64,000 nt of DNA from Gilvimarinus algae (GTDB lineage Bacteria; Pseudomonadota; Gammaproteobacteria; Pseudomonadales; Cellvibrionaceae): assembly GCF_030518215.1 (NCBI RefSeq), contig NZ_JAULRT010000062.1, positions 620,001 through 684,000 on the forward strand. Direction: 5' to 3'. Every line of letters begins with the position of its first letter. Position 1 is the stretch's first letter. The notes under the pieces were generated by a model. It had not been told where the DNA came from. It worked only from the letters and a program-made list of their open reading frames with translations, and made no database searches. Shown here one piece after another: positions 34,857 through 43,271 of this stretch. A program made the translations under genes and the position numbers.

Positions 34857-34897
34857 TTAACAGTGTAAAGTTATCACCATTAAGTTTACGGTGTAAA
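34857..34897. promoter_or_regulatory. Tandem palindromic operator candidates before the MMPL operon
   Basis: TTTACGGTGTAAA (34885-34897) is a perfect 13-bp palindrome with a 3-bp centre. TTAACAGTGTAAA (34857-34869) is an 11/13 match placed 28 bp away. Both are followed by GTTAT. They lie 46-86 bp upstream of the MMPL start, where a repressor would block transcription. The TetR protein encoded at 29521-30237 is the natural candidate. Confidence 0.6.
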
Positions 34898-34956
34898 GTT
34901 ATTTTGCGTGATCTTTTTGTGACGAAACAGTCGTGCTCGCGAGCGAGCCTGTGTAG

Positions 34957-35655
<699 letters not shown>

Positions 35656-35667
35656 ACGTCCGTTCCT

Positions 35668-36309
35668 CTAAAACGCCGCAGGGCAGGATACCGCCAAAGG
35701 CTCACCACTGATGGGGTGGGTAAACCCGATGGTTTCCGCGTGCAGCAGCAAGCGCTCGGCGTCCTGCCAGGGCGGCTCGGCGTAGAGCCCGTCGCCGATA
35801 ATCGGGTGGCCTAGCGAGCTCATGTGTACCCGCAGTTGATGGGAGCGGCCGGTCACCGGGGTCAGTGCGACGCGCGTGCGCTGCATCTGCATCTCGCGCC
35901 CAATCACGCGGTAGCGGGTCAGCGCGGCTTTGCCGACGGCGTGGTCCACCATCTGCCGCGGCCGGTTCGGCCAGTCGCAGATCAGTGGTAAATTCACCTC
36001 ACCTTCATCGGATGCCAGTAAGCCGCCCAGCACGGCTACGTATCGCTTGCTCACCTGGCGCTGCTCAAACTGACGGCCGATGTGCTTTAGCGCTTCGTAG
36101 CCTTGCGGCACGATCACCAAGCCCGACGTTGGCTGGTCCAGCCGGTGGACGATGCGACTGTTGGGGTAGGTGGGCAGGAGCCGGTTGATCAGGCAATCCT
36201 GCTTATCCGGGCCGCGGCCGGGCACGGTCAAAAGCCCCGGTGGCTTGTTGACGACCAGCAGATGTTCGTCCTGCCACAAAATAGCCACGCTGTGATCCTG
36301 CTCCGGCAT
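35668..36309 (-). CDS. rluA: RNA pseudouridine synthase RluA
   Basis: 213 residues from the ATG at 36309; the longer frame to 36402 would overlap holB's start. RluA makes pseudouridine at 23S rRNA position 746 and tRNA position 32 (E. coli numbering). The catalytic motif HRLDQPTSGL and the RluA-specific LPLICDWPNRPRQ and ITGRSHQLRVHM-like (TPVTGRSHQLRVHM) blocks are all present. It sits between tmk and holB on the opposite strand, an unusual interruption of that pair. Confidence 0.94.
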   Translation of the reverse strand: MPEQDHSVAILWQDEHLLVVNKPPGLLTVPGRGPDKQDCLINRLLPTYPNSRIVHRLDQPTSGLVIVPQGYEALKHIGRQFEQRQVSKRYVAVLGGLLASDEGEVNLPLICDWPNRPRQMVDHAVGKAALTRYRVIGREMQMQRTRVALTPVTGRSHQLRVHMSSLGHPIIGDGLYAEPPWQDAERLLLHAETIGFTHPISGEPLAVSCPAAF

Positions 36310-36400
36310 AAGCGCCCCGTTACAAAAATTAAGCGGCGCATTATCGCAAATGCGGCGATGCCTTGGTAAGCTGCAACGCAAAAGGCAGTAGAAAGAGTCC

Positions 36401-37405
36401 ATGAGCGATTTTCCCGCACTTCCCTATCCCTGGCAGCAAGGCATCTGGCAGAGCTTTTACCAGCAGCTGCAGGATGACCGTTTGCCTCACGCCATTATGC
36501 TGGCGGGTCCGGCGGGATTGGGCAAGCGTCACCTGGCGCGGGTGCTGGCGCAGTATGTGTTGTGTCAGTCACCGAGATCCGAGTCCGCTTGCGGGCGCTG
36601 CAAATCCTGCGAGCTGAACCGCGCCGCCACCCACCCCGATTGGTTGCAGGTGACACCTGAGGAGCCCGGCAAAGCGATTCGGGTGGACGATATTCGCGCG
36701 CTGGCCGAGGTCCAGGGCAAAACCGCGCAGCAGGGCGGTTACAAAGTCGTGACCTTACAGCCGGCCGAAGCGATGAACGTTAATGCGGCCAACGCCCTGC
36801 TGAAAACCCTGGAAGAACCCGCGGCGAAAACCCTGCTCTTGTTGGTGAGCGACGCCCCCAGTGCCGTCTTGCCCACCATCCGCAGCCGCTGCCAGATTCG
36901 CACCCTCGCCGTGCCGCCCGCCGAGCAAAGCCTGCACTGGCTCACACCCCTGGTTTCGGGTACGGATTACAATGCCCGGGAGCTACTGGCCATGGCCCGG
37001 GGGGCGCCGCTGGCCGCGCGTGATTTGATGCAGGGCGATGAGCTGGAAAAGCGCGCCCAGTGGCTGGCCGATGTGGCAAAGCTGACCCTGGGGCAGGTGG
37101 ACGCCGTGGCCCTGGCGGGTGAGTGGCAGCGCGGCGATGTGGCGGCTCAGGTCAACTGGTTGCTGGGCTGGTTGCACGATCTGGCCTGCTGGCAGGTAGG
37201 CGCGCCCGTCACTCAATTTGAAGCGCTTGATCCGGCGTTTACCGGAGCGCTAAAAAACATATTGCCGGCGCTCTTGCACCGCTACCAGGAAAAACTGCTC
37301 AGCTGCAAACAGCGCCTCGCCAGTGGGGCCAACCCCAACAAACAGTTGCTGATTGAGGAACTGTTAATGGATTGGGGTGTATTACTGAAAGCCAGAGCCG
37401 CTTAA
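36401..37405 (+). CDS. holB: DNA polymerase III delta' subunit
   Basis: 334 residues. It is a clamp-loader subunit of the AAA+ family. A P-loop-like GPAGLGKRHL lies near residues 36-45. A cysteine cluster (C.SPRSESACGRCKSC) forms the zinc module, followed by the HPD motif and the SRC motif (TIRSRCQIR). NVNAANALLKTLEEP is the typical sensor-region block. The start at 36401 lies 91 bp from the divergent rluA start. The lytic transglycosylase follows 20 bp after its stop. Confidence 0.95.
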   Translation: MSDFPALPYPWQQGIWQSFYQQLQDDRLPHAIMLAGPAGLGKRHLARVLAQYVLCQSPRSESACGRCKSCELNRAATHPDWLQVTPEEPGKAIRVDDIRALAEVQGKTAQQGGYKVVTLQPAEAMNVNAANALLKTLEEPAAKTLLLLVSDAPSAVLPTIRSRCQIRTLAVPPAEQSLHWLTPLVSGTDYNARELLAMARGAPLAARDLMQGDELEKRAQWLADVAKLTLGQVDAVALAGEWQRGDVAAQVNWLLGWLHDLACWQVGAPVTQFEALDPAFTGALKNILPALLHRYQEKLLSCKQRLASGANPNKQLLIEELLMDWGVLLKARAA

Positions 37406-37425
37406 TGGCGCAACCGGGAGTATCA

Positions 37426-38496
37426 ATGACACACGTATTTCGACAGCCAGTGACTCGCTACTTGGCGGCCCTTGGTACCTTGCTGCTGGTGTGCGCAAGC
37501 GCACTGACTCTGGCCTCCGAGACGGACACTGCCGAGTCCGAAGAGGCGGCTTTTTATCAGTGGTTGGATGAGCTGCGTGCGCAGGCACGTGAGGCCGGCG
37601 TTAGCGAGCAGACACTGGAGCAAGCGTTTTCTGAGATAACGCCGCCGGTAAAGCGCATCATTAAAAATGACCGCTCCCAGGCCGAGGTGGTAGAAACCTA
37701 CGATGGCTATTTGAGTCGCCGCTTGAGCGACTGGAAAGCCGACAAAGGCCGGGCGCTGATGGACAAGCACCGCGAACTGCTGGAACAGGTGGGCGAACGC
37801 TACGGCGTACAGCCTCGCTTTATTCTCGCCATTTGGGGCATGGAAACCAACTACGGCACTTTCCCTTTGAAAGAACCGGTGTTTAATGTCCTGGCCACGC
37901 TCGCGTATGACAAACGGCGCGGCGCTTACTTTCGCAAGGAGTTTCTGGCTGCACTGAAAATGCTCGATAGCGGTTTCCCGAGTTACGAGCAAATGAGAAG
38001 CTCATGGGCCGGCGCCATGGGGCAATCGCAGTTTATGCCCACCAGCTACTTGGCCTACGCTCAGGACCATGACGGCGACGGCAAAAAGGATATCTGGAAC
38101 AACGAGGCGGATGTGTTCGCTTCTATCGCTTACTACTTTAGCGTGAGGGGCTGGCGCGACGACCAGACCTGGGGCCGCCCGGTGCGCCTGCCTAAAGGCG
38201 GTGAGCAGAGCCTGCCGGCCGAGCAGGCCGAGGGCCTGACGCCCGACGCCGATTGCAAGCGCTTTAAGAGTCTCGGCGTATGGCGCGATCTGCGCGATTG
38301 GCAAAAGCTCGGCGTGCGCCGCGACGATGGCTCGGATTTGCCCGATGTGGCGATCCCTGCGGCGCTGGTGCTGGCGGATAAGGGCGACAACCGTGGCTAC
38401 ATCGTCTACCGCAACTTCTGCACCATCATGAGCTTTAACCCGGCGTTTAAATACGCCCTGTCCATTGGCTTGCTGGCTGATGAGTTGGAGCGCTAA
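37426..38496 (+). CDS. Lytic murein transglycosylase, MltB family
   Basis: 356 residues from the ATG at 37426 (CCGGGAG upstream) with a signal peptide ending near ALTLASE. It cleaves peptidoglycan glycan strands to 1,6-anhydromuramic products. The catalytic glutamate lies in AIWGMETNYGTFP (about Glu142). GAMGQSQFMPTSYL and the DGDGKKDIWNNEADVFASIA block fit the SLT_2/MltB family. There is no lipobox, so it is probably periplasmic rather than outer-membrane anchored. It sits between holB and pilZ, which are usually adjacent, and may be cotranscribed with both. Confidence 0.93.
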   Translation: MTHVFRQPVTRYLAALGTLLLVCASALTLASETDTAESEEAAFYQWLDELRAQAREAGVSEQTLEQAFSEITPPVKRIIKNDRSQAEVVETYDGYLSRRLSDWKADKGRALMDKHRELLEQVGERYGVQPRFILAIWGMETNYGTFPLKEPVFNVLATLAYDKRRGAYFRKEFLAALKMLDSGFPSYEQMRSSWAGAMGQSQFMPTSYLAYAQDHDGDGKKDIWNNEADVFASIAYYFSVRGWRDDQTWGRPVRLPKGGEQSLPAEQAEGLTPDADCKRFKSLGVWRDLRDWQKLGVRRDDGSDLPDVAIPAALVLADKGDNRGYIVYRNFCTIMSFNPAFKYALSIGLLADELER

Positions 38497-38561
38497 TCAC
38501 TGGACAGTCAATGGCTTATGGATTAGTGTTAAGCGACTAGTTAAAAGACGGACTCAACCCT

Positions 38562-38912
38562 ATGCAAGCTCTTGGTGGCGCCCGCAACGGCATACTCTCG
38601 CTGACCATTAAGGACAAAGCCGTCCTCTATGCGGCCTATATGCCCTTTGTCCAAAACGGCGGCTTGTTCATCCCCACCAACAAAGCCTACAAGCTCGGGG
38701 ATGAGGTGTTTATGCTGCTCAACCTCATGGACGAGCCCGAGAAGATCCCAGTGGCTGGCAAAGTCGTCTGGGTGACGCCCAAGGGCGCCCAAGGCAACCG
38801 GGCAGCGGGTATCGGTGTGCAGTTTACCGACGAAGACAACACCGCTGTCACCAAAATTGAAAACTACCTCGCGGGTTCGCTGGAGTCGGATCGCCCGACT
38901 CACACCATGTAA
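38562..38912 (+). CDS. pilZ: Type IV pilus PilZ protein
   Basis: 116 residues, close to Pseudomonas PilZ in length. It is a small PilZ-domain protein needed for type IV pilus assembly. Like Pseudomonas PilZ it lacks the RxxxR c-di-GMP motif at the N-terminus. The sequence YMPFVQNGGLFIPTNK followed by VAGKVVWVTPKGAQGN is typical. tatD follows after 39 bp, the standard order. Confidence 0.93.
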   Translation: MQALGGARNGILSLTIKDKAVLYAAYMPFVQNGGLFIPTNKAYKLGDEVFMLLNLMDEPEKIPVAGKVVWVTPKGAQGNRAAGIGVQFTDEDNTAVTKIENYLAGSLESDRPTHTM

Positions 38913-38951
38913 CCCGCCTCTTCTCTTACGAACCAACGTGTTGGCAAAATT

Positions 38952-39743
38952 ATGCTAGTGGATTCCCATTGCCATTTGGATCGCCTGAAACTTGAACCCT
39001 ACGACGGCCAGCTCCAAGGCGCGATTGACGCCGCCCATGAGCGCGGCATTGGTCAGATGCTGTGCATCAGTATCAGCCTGGATAACGTGGAAACAGTGAT
39101 TGATATTGCCCACCGCTACCCAAGCGTACTCGCCTCTGTGGGGGTGCACCCCTGCGATGTCAGTGCCGGCACTGCCAGCCGCGAGCAGCTTACCGAGTGG
39201 GCCGGTCGCCATAAGGTCGTTGCCATCGGCGAAACCGGACTGGATTACTATCATGAAACCGACTCCATTGAAGAGCAAAAAGCCAGCTTCGCTCTGCATC
39301 TTGAAGTGGCGGGGGAGGTGGGTTTGCCCGTCGTGGTACACACCCGCGATGCCCGCCAAGATACCCTGGCGCTCATCAAAGCGCACGGCAACCCTGAGCA
39401 CGCCGGTGTGCTGCACTGCTTTACCGAAAGCTGGGAAATGGCCCAGGCGGCCATGGACATGAACTATTACATATCGCTGTCAGGCATTGTCACTTTTAAA
39501 AACGCCAAAGAGCTGCAAGAAGTTGCACGAAAGATGCCGCTGGAGCGCCTGCTGGTGGAAACCGACTCACCGTATCTGGCGCCGGTGCCCTATCGCGGCA
39601 AACCCAATGAGCCGAAAAACGTGCGCGAGGTGGCCCAGTTTGTCGCCGATAGTAAAGGCATTTCCTACGACGAGCTGGCCGAGATCACCACCGCCAATTT
39701 CTACCGCCTGTTCAGTCGGGCACAGCAGTACCGACCTGTATAA
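38952..39743 (+). CDS. TatD-family metal-dependent hydrolase (YcfH-like)
   Basis: 263 residues. These TIM-barrel enzymes act as metal-dependent DNA exonucleases or deoxyribonucleases. Metal ligands are visible in DSHCHLD (residues 4-10), GETGLDYYHE, VVHTRDA, LHCFTESWE and ETDSPYL. The PilZ-TatD order is conserved in gammaproteobacteria. The dUTPase gene begins 25 bp downstream. Confidence 0.93.
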   Translation: MLVDSHCHLDRLKLEPYDGQLQGAIDAAHERGIGQMLCISISLDNVETVIDIAHRYPSVLASVGVHPCDVSAGTASREQLTEWAGRHKVVAIGETGLDYYHETDSIEEQKASFALHLEVAGEVGLPVVVHTRDARQDTLALIKAHGNPEHAGVLHCFTESWEMAQAAMDMNYYISLSGIVTFKNAKELQEVARKMPLERLLVETDSPYLAPVPYRGKPNEPKNVREVAQFVADSKGISYDELAEITTANFYRLFSRAQQYRPV

Positions 39744-39768
39744 CCATATCGAGACCGAGGAAGCCCAA

Positions 39769-40398
39769 GTGTCACTGGAAACCATGAAGCAACAAACCCG
39801 CACCATGCTGCAATTGCAAGATCAAATGAACAGCAAGGTGCACCCCGAGTGGCGCGCTCAGGGCAATGCCTGGTACCGGGCTATCTGGATCGAGTGCGGT
39901 GAGTTGATGGATCACTACGGCTGGAAATGGTGGAAACACCAGAGCCCCGATACCGAGCAAGTGGCCCTGGAGTTGGTGGATATCTGGCACTTTGGTTTGA
40001 GTATCCTGCTCGAATCCGGTGCCTCGGTGGACGAGATTGCCGAACAGGTCGCCAGTACCTTGAGCATCGCTACCGATGAACCGGATTTTCGCCTGGATGT
40101 TGAAGCGTTTACCGCCGCCACCCTGGCCGACAAGCAATTTCACCTGGCGCTGTTTGGTCGCATGATGGCGGGCGTCGATATGAGTTACTCAGAGCTGTAT
40201 CGCCGCTACGTAGGCAAAAACGTCCTGAACTTTTTCCGCCAGGACAATGGCTATAAAGACGGCAGCTATCGCAAGCAGTGGTTTGATGGGCGCGAGGACA
40301 ACGAGCACCTCGTGGAAGTGGTGGAAACCCTGGATGCCGGTGCGCCTGACTTCTCCAAGGCGGTCTACCGGGCCTTGGGAGAGCGCTACGCTAAATAG
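39769..40398 (+). CDS. Dimeric (all-alpha) dUTP diphosphatase
   Basis: 209 residues from the GTG at 39769, with GAGG eight bases upstream; ATG 39784 is the alternative. It hydrolyses dUTP to dUMP, keeping uracil out of DNA. The all-alpha NTP-pyrophosphatase metal motif is visible as ECGELMDHYGWKWWK and then ELVDIWHFG. The C-terminal GKNVLNFFRQDNGYKDG.Y block matches dimeric dUTPases (Trypanosoma/Campylobacter type). This is a different fold from the usual trimeric Dut. Its position near tmk fits a shared dTTP-supply role. Confidence 0.9.
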   Translation: MSLETMKQQTRTMLQLQDQMNSKVHPEWRAQGNAWYRAIWIECGELMDHYGWKWWKHQSPDTEQVALELVDIWHFGLSILLESGASVDEIAEQVASTLSIATDEPDFRLDVEAFTAATLADKQFHLALFGRMMAGVDMSYSELYRRYVGKNVLNFFRQDNGYKDGSYRKQWFDGREDNEHLVEVVETLDAGAPDFSKAVYRALGERYAK

Positions 40399-40410
40399 AG
40401 ACGCTGCCAA

Positions 40411-41112
40411 GTGAAACTGGCACTGCTGCCAGGCCTGGATGGCTCTGGGGTCCTTTTTCAGCCCTTACTGAAGTGTCTTTCGGGGTTGGATGTGGAGGTG
40501 ATTACGCTTCCAGACAGTGGTCCGCAAGACTATGATTTTCTCTCCGAGTATGTGGCTTCTCGGTTACCCGATAGAGACTTAGTGCTTTTGGCCGAGTCTT
40601 TCTCAGGAGCGCTGCTAGAGCGGCTGTTAGCAAACAAAGGCTGTCATCCTAGAGGGGTTGTCTTTGTCGCGTCTTTTTTGTCTTCTCCAGCGCCATGGCT
40701 GGTCTGGGTGGCGGCACGACTGCCGCTGAAGCTTCTTATTCGGCTTCCAATCGTTGCGCCTTTTGTTTGCAGAGCGTTGATCTTCGGAAAATTTGCCTCT
40801 GCAGACTTAACCCGACTGTTGTTCAAAGCACTGGAACGAACACAAAGCTCCGCTTTAAGGGCCAGGTTGAGACAGGTCGCCAGCTGCCAAGCGTCAAGTG
40901 CCGTTTTTCCTGTGGACGCTCTCTATATTCGCCCTGCAAACGATCGCCTTGTCAGTAATCGGCGGTGCGAATTCGAAAGAAAATTTCCTAGGTTAAAAAC
41001 TATTGAGGTTGCTGGTCCACACTTTATTCTTCAGTCTCGCCCAGATATCTGTGCCGAGTATATCAGGCAGTGGGTAAGCCAGTTGAGTGAGAGTAGCGGG
41101 AGCTCGCAATAG
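40411..41112 (+). CDS. Alpha/beta hydrolase-like protein
   Basis: 233 residues, GTG start. LLPGLDGSGVLFQPL near the start resembles the oxyanion turn of alpha/beta hydrolases. AESFSGALLERLL (about residues 61-73) holds the nucleophile elbow, with Ala replacing the first Gly of GxSxG. A candidate Asp (FPVDALYIRPANDRLV) and His (EVAGPHFILQ) complete the triad. It is probably a cytoplasmic esterase-like enzyme of unknown substrate. Codon use looks less GC-rich than that of its neighbours, which hints at acquisition. Confidence 0.8.
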   Translation: MKLALLPGLDGSGVLFQPLLKCLSGLDVEVITLPDSGPQDYDFLSEYVASRLPDRDLVLLAESFSGALLERLLANKGCHPRGVVFVASFLSSPAPWLVWVAARLPLKLLIRLPIVAPFVCRALIFGKFASADLTRLLFKALERTQSSALRARLRQVASCQASSAVFPVDALYIRPANDRLVSNRRCEFERKFPRLKTIEVAGPHFILQSRPDICAEYIRQWVSQLSESSGSSQ

Positions 41113-41151
41113 CGCTTACTATTAGCAGGGTTACTTCCCGGAGGCGCTTCT

Positions 41152-41505
41152 ATGGCTCAGATCATCCGCAGTGTTGACTGCGGCAATTCGCCCAAAAACC
41201 AAATAGTGGAAGATTTAGCGGTCGCTTTCGAAAGCGGTGACAGCGGGTCTTTGACGTCGGCGCTTGAGCAGGCGGCGCGCTGGAATAGCGCCGCGTTTGA
41301 GTTAGTCACTGCTGAAACGATTTTGGCAAGCGTGCGCGCACAGCCAAAGCCCGATGAGGTGTTTATCGATCGGGTGATGTCTCACGGGAAGGTGGGGGCA
41401 GTGAATGGGGTGAGCCGCCGGGGTGGGGCCGAGCGTCGCTTTTGCTACGTGTTCGCGTTTAGCTCAGTAAAGTGTCAGCGGTTGAGCCGTATTGAATCTT
41501 ACTGA
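41152..41505 (+). CDS. NTF2-like (SnoaL-fold) family protein
   Basis: 117 residues, with CGGAGGCG before the ATG. The pattern DCGNSPKN near the start, SHGKVGAVNG in the middle and FAFSSVKC...IESY at the end matches, from memory, a family of small NTF2-like proteins common in Firmicutes. The biochemical role is unknown; this fold often forms a hydrophobic pocket. A strong hairpin follows it. Confidence 0.75.
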   Translation: MAQIIRSVDCGNSPKNQIVEDLAVAFESGDSGSLTSALEQAARWNSAAFELVTAETILASVRAQPKPDEVFIDRVMSHGKVGAVNGVSRRGGAERRFCYVFAFSSVKCQRLSRIESY

Positions 41506-41537
41506 GGCCGCCGCCAGTGAAGACTGTGGTGGCCTTG

Positions 41538-41571
41538 CATTGGCCCGGTAGCGGTCACTGCCGGGCCAATG
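41538..41571. terminator. Bidirectional hairpin terminator candidate
   Basis: CATTGGCCCGG (41538-41548) pairs perfectly with CCGGGCCAATG (41561-41571) around a 12-nt loop. It lies between two converging genes, the NTF2-like gene and the Old Yellow Enzyme gene, where a shared transcription stop is expected. No long T-run follows on either strand. Confidence 0.7.
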
Positions 41572-41602
41572 TATTGAGGGTCAATCGGCTGCCGATGCCT
41601 GG

Positions 41603-42667
41603 TTAAGCCGGTGCTTTTTCCAAATACGGATAGTCGGTATAGCCCTCTTCGCCGCCGCCGTAAAACAGCTCGGGCCGTGGCGGGTTGAGTTCAGCATCGC
41701 TGTGTAGTCGCTCGGGTAGATCCGGGTTGGCGATAAATGGGACACCAAAGGCCACGGCGTCTGCTTTGCTTTCCTCTAGCCAACGTGTTGCGCTGGCCTT
41801 ATCGAACTTTTCGTTGGCGATGTACACGCCGCCAAATTGCTTTTTGAGCATTGGCCCCAGGCTGTCGTCGGCGGCGTGTTCGCGGGTGCAGATAAACGCC
41901 AGTTGGCGCTTACCAAGCTCGGTGGCGATGTAGCCAAAGGTTTCGGCGGGATTGGCGTCGCCCATGTCGTGACCATCGCCGCGGGGGGCAAGGTGCATAC
42001 CCACGCGCCCGGCTGGCCAGACGCTGAGCACCGCATCGGTTATCTCAAGCATCAGCCGCGCGCGGTTTTCCAACGAGCCGCCGTAGGCGTCGGTGCGCTG
42101 GTTGGTGCTGCTTTGCAGGAACTGATCCAGCAGGTAGCCGTTAGCGCCGTGTATCTCAACGCCGTCAAAACCTGCGCGCTTGGCATTCTCCGCGCCTATA
42201 CGAAACGCCTCGATCACACCGGCGATTTCTTCGGTTTTCAGCGCGCGGGGTGTTTCATAGTCTTTCATGGGGCGCACCAGGCTGACGTGGCCGTCGGGTT
42301 TGAGTGCGCTGGGTGCGACCGGCAGCTCCCCGCCGAGATAGATCGGATCGGAGATCCGCCCGACGTGCCACAGCTGCAGCAACATAGTGCCGCCCGCGGC
42401 GTGTACAGCCTGGGTTACCTGGCGCCAGCCCTCGACCTGTGCGTCGCTCCAGATTCCCGGGGTGTCGGGATAACCGACGCCCATGGGGGTGACAGAGGTG
42501 GCTTCGCTGATAATCAGCCCGGCGCTCGCGCGCTGGCAGTAGTACTCGGCCATCAGGGCATTGGGCACCCGGCCTTCGCTGGCGCGGCAGCGAGTCAGTG
42601 GCGCCATGATGACGCGGTTCTTCAGAGTCAGTTCTCCCATTTGCAGGGGGTCAAATAAGCTCGCCAT
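41603..42667 (-). CDS. Old Yellow Enzyme-family alkene reductase
   Basis: 354 residues. This FMN flavoprotein uses NAD(P)H to reduce activated C=C bonds or nitro compounds, like NemA. Conserved blocks are MAPLTRCRA (FMN binding), LLQLWHVGR, and VEIHGANGYLLDQFLQ, whose His-Asn pair binds the substrate carbonyl; TDAYGGS is also present. It lies 2 bp after the ArsR-family gene, so it is translationally coupled to its probable repressor. This parallels nemR-nemA logic with a different regulator family. The physiological substrate is unknown. Confidence 0.94.
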   Translation of the reverse strand: MASLFDPLQMGELTLKNRVIMAPLTRCRASEGRVPNALMAEYYCQRASAGLIISEATSVTPMGVGYPDTPGIWSDAQVEGWRQVTQAVHAAGGTMLLQLWHVGRISDPIYLGGELPVAPSALKPDGHVSLVRPMKDYETPRALKTEEIAGVIEAFRIGAENAKRAGFDGVEIHGANGYLLDQFLQSSTNQRTDAYGGSLENRARLMLEITDAVLSVWPAGRVGMHLAPRGDGHDMGDANPAETFGYIATELGKRQLAFICTREHAADDSLGPMLKKQFGGVYIANEKFDKASATRWLEESKADAVAFGVPFIANPDLPERLHSDAELNPPRPELFYGGGEEGYTDYPYLEKAPA

Positions 42668-42669
42668 GG

Positions 42670-42990
42670 TTACAGCTCCTGTGGGGATAAATAGGCTTGT
42701 ATCGCTTGGGAAAAGGCTTCAATGGCCGCTTCATCGCGGCGGTAATAGTGCCACTGGCCGTGCTTTTGGCAGCGGATGAGTCCGGCTTTGCTCAGCGCCG
42801 CCAGGTGGGCCGAGGTCGAGGCGGCAGACAGCCCGCATTTTTGCTGTATTTGCCCGGCGCAGACGCCGAGCTCCAGTGGGTGCAGCTGCTCGGGAAAGTG
42901 AGTCTCGGGGGATTTTAGCCAACCGAGCATATCCCGTCGTAGCGGGTGGGCGAGGGCTTTGATGGCCTCGCTCAGCGATGCTGATGTCAT
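42670..42990 (-). CDS. ArsR-family transcriptional regulator
   Basis: 106 residues with a winged helix (LAHPLRRDMLGWL, then CGLSAASTSAHLAALSKAGL, then KHGQWHYYRRDE). ArsR proteins repress until an inducer binds. No CxC metal motif is visible at helix 3; a lone cysteine pair (Cys44 and Cys53, flanking helix 2-3) could sense electrophiles or metals, which is speculative. It precedes the ene-reductase gene with a 2-bp gap, and its own upstream region carries tandem 22-bp repeats likely to be its operator. Confidence 0.9.
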   Translation of the reverse strand: MTSASLSEAIKALAHPLRRDMLGWLKSPETHFPEQLHPLELGVCAGQIQQKCGLSAASTSAHLAALSKAGLIRCQKHGQWHYYRRDEAAIEAFSQAIQAYLSPQEL

Positions 42991-43002
42991 GGTGTCTCTC
43001 TG

Positions 43003-43068
43003 TATTTCGTGAATTGGCTAATCATATTTCGTGAGTTGGCTAATCATATTTCGGAAAAATACGAAATA
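43003..43068. promoter_or_regulatory. Tandem 22-bp repeats and inverted repeat, probable ArsR operator
   Basis: TATTTCGTGA(A/G)TTGGCTAATCA occurs at 43003-43024 and 43025-43046, back to back with one mismatch. A third partial copy TATTTCG (43047-43053) is mirrored by CGAAATA at 43062-43068. The array starts 13 bp before the ArsR start codon, so binding would block expression of the arsR-type gene and the ene-reductase. Confidence 0.7.
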
Positions 43069-43198
43069 CAAGTTCGTCGGCCGCCTGTTGCGGGTAAAGA
43101 AGGGTAAGAAGCCGAAATGCCGCTGAGGGTCTATTGCGGTTTGTTGAGGTGCGCTGGTGGGCATACGCCTTATATCGTGTTACTGATGATTCGCTTTT

Positions 43199-43217
43199 GT
43201 TAATGATAATAGTTGTT
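43199..43217. promoter_or_regulatory. Fur box upstream of the siderophore receptor
   Basis: The stretch centred on TTAATGATAATAGTTGTT matches 14 of 19 positions of the Fur consensus, including the run AATGATAAT. It lies 55-73 bp upstream of the TonB-dependent receptor start, so iron repression is expected. Confidence 0.78.
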
Positions 43218-43271
43218 ATTTGTGTTACTGTGCCGGCCTGATGTTGACCTACCCCTCTTTGGAGTACTTTC

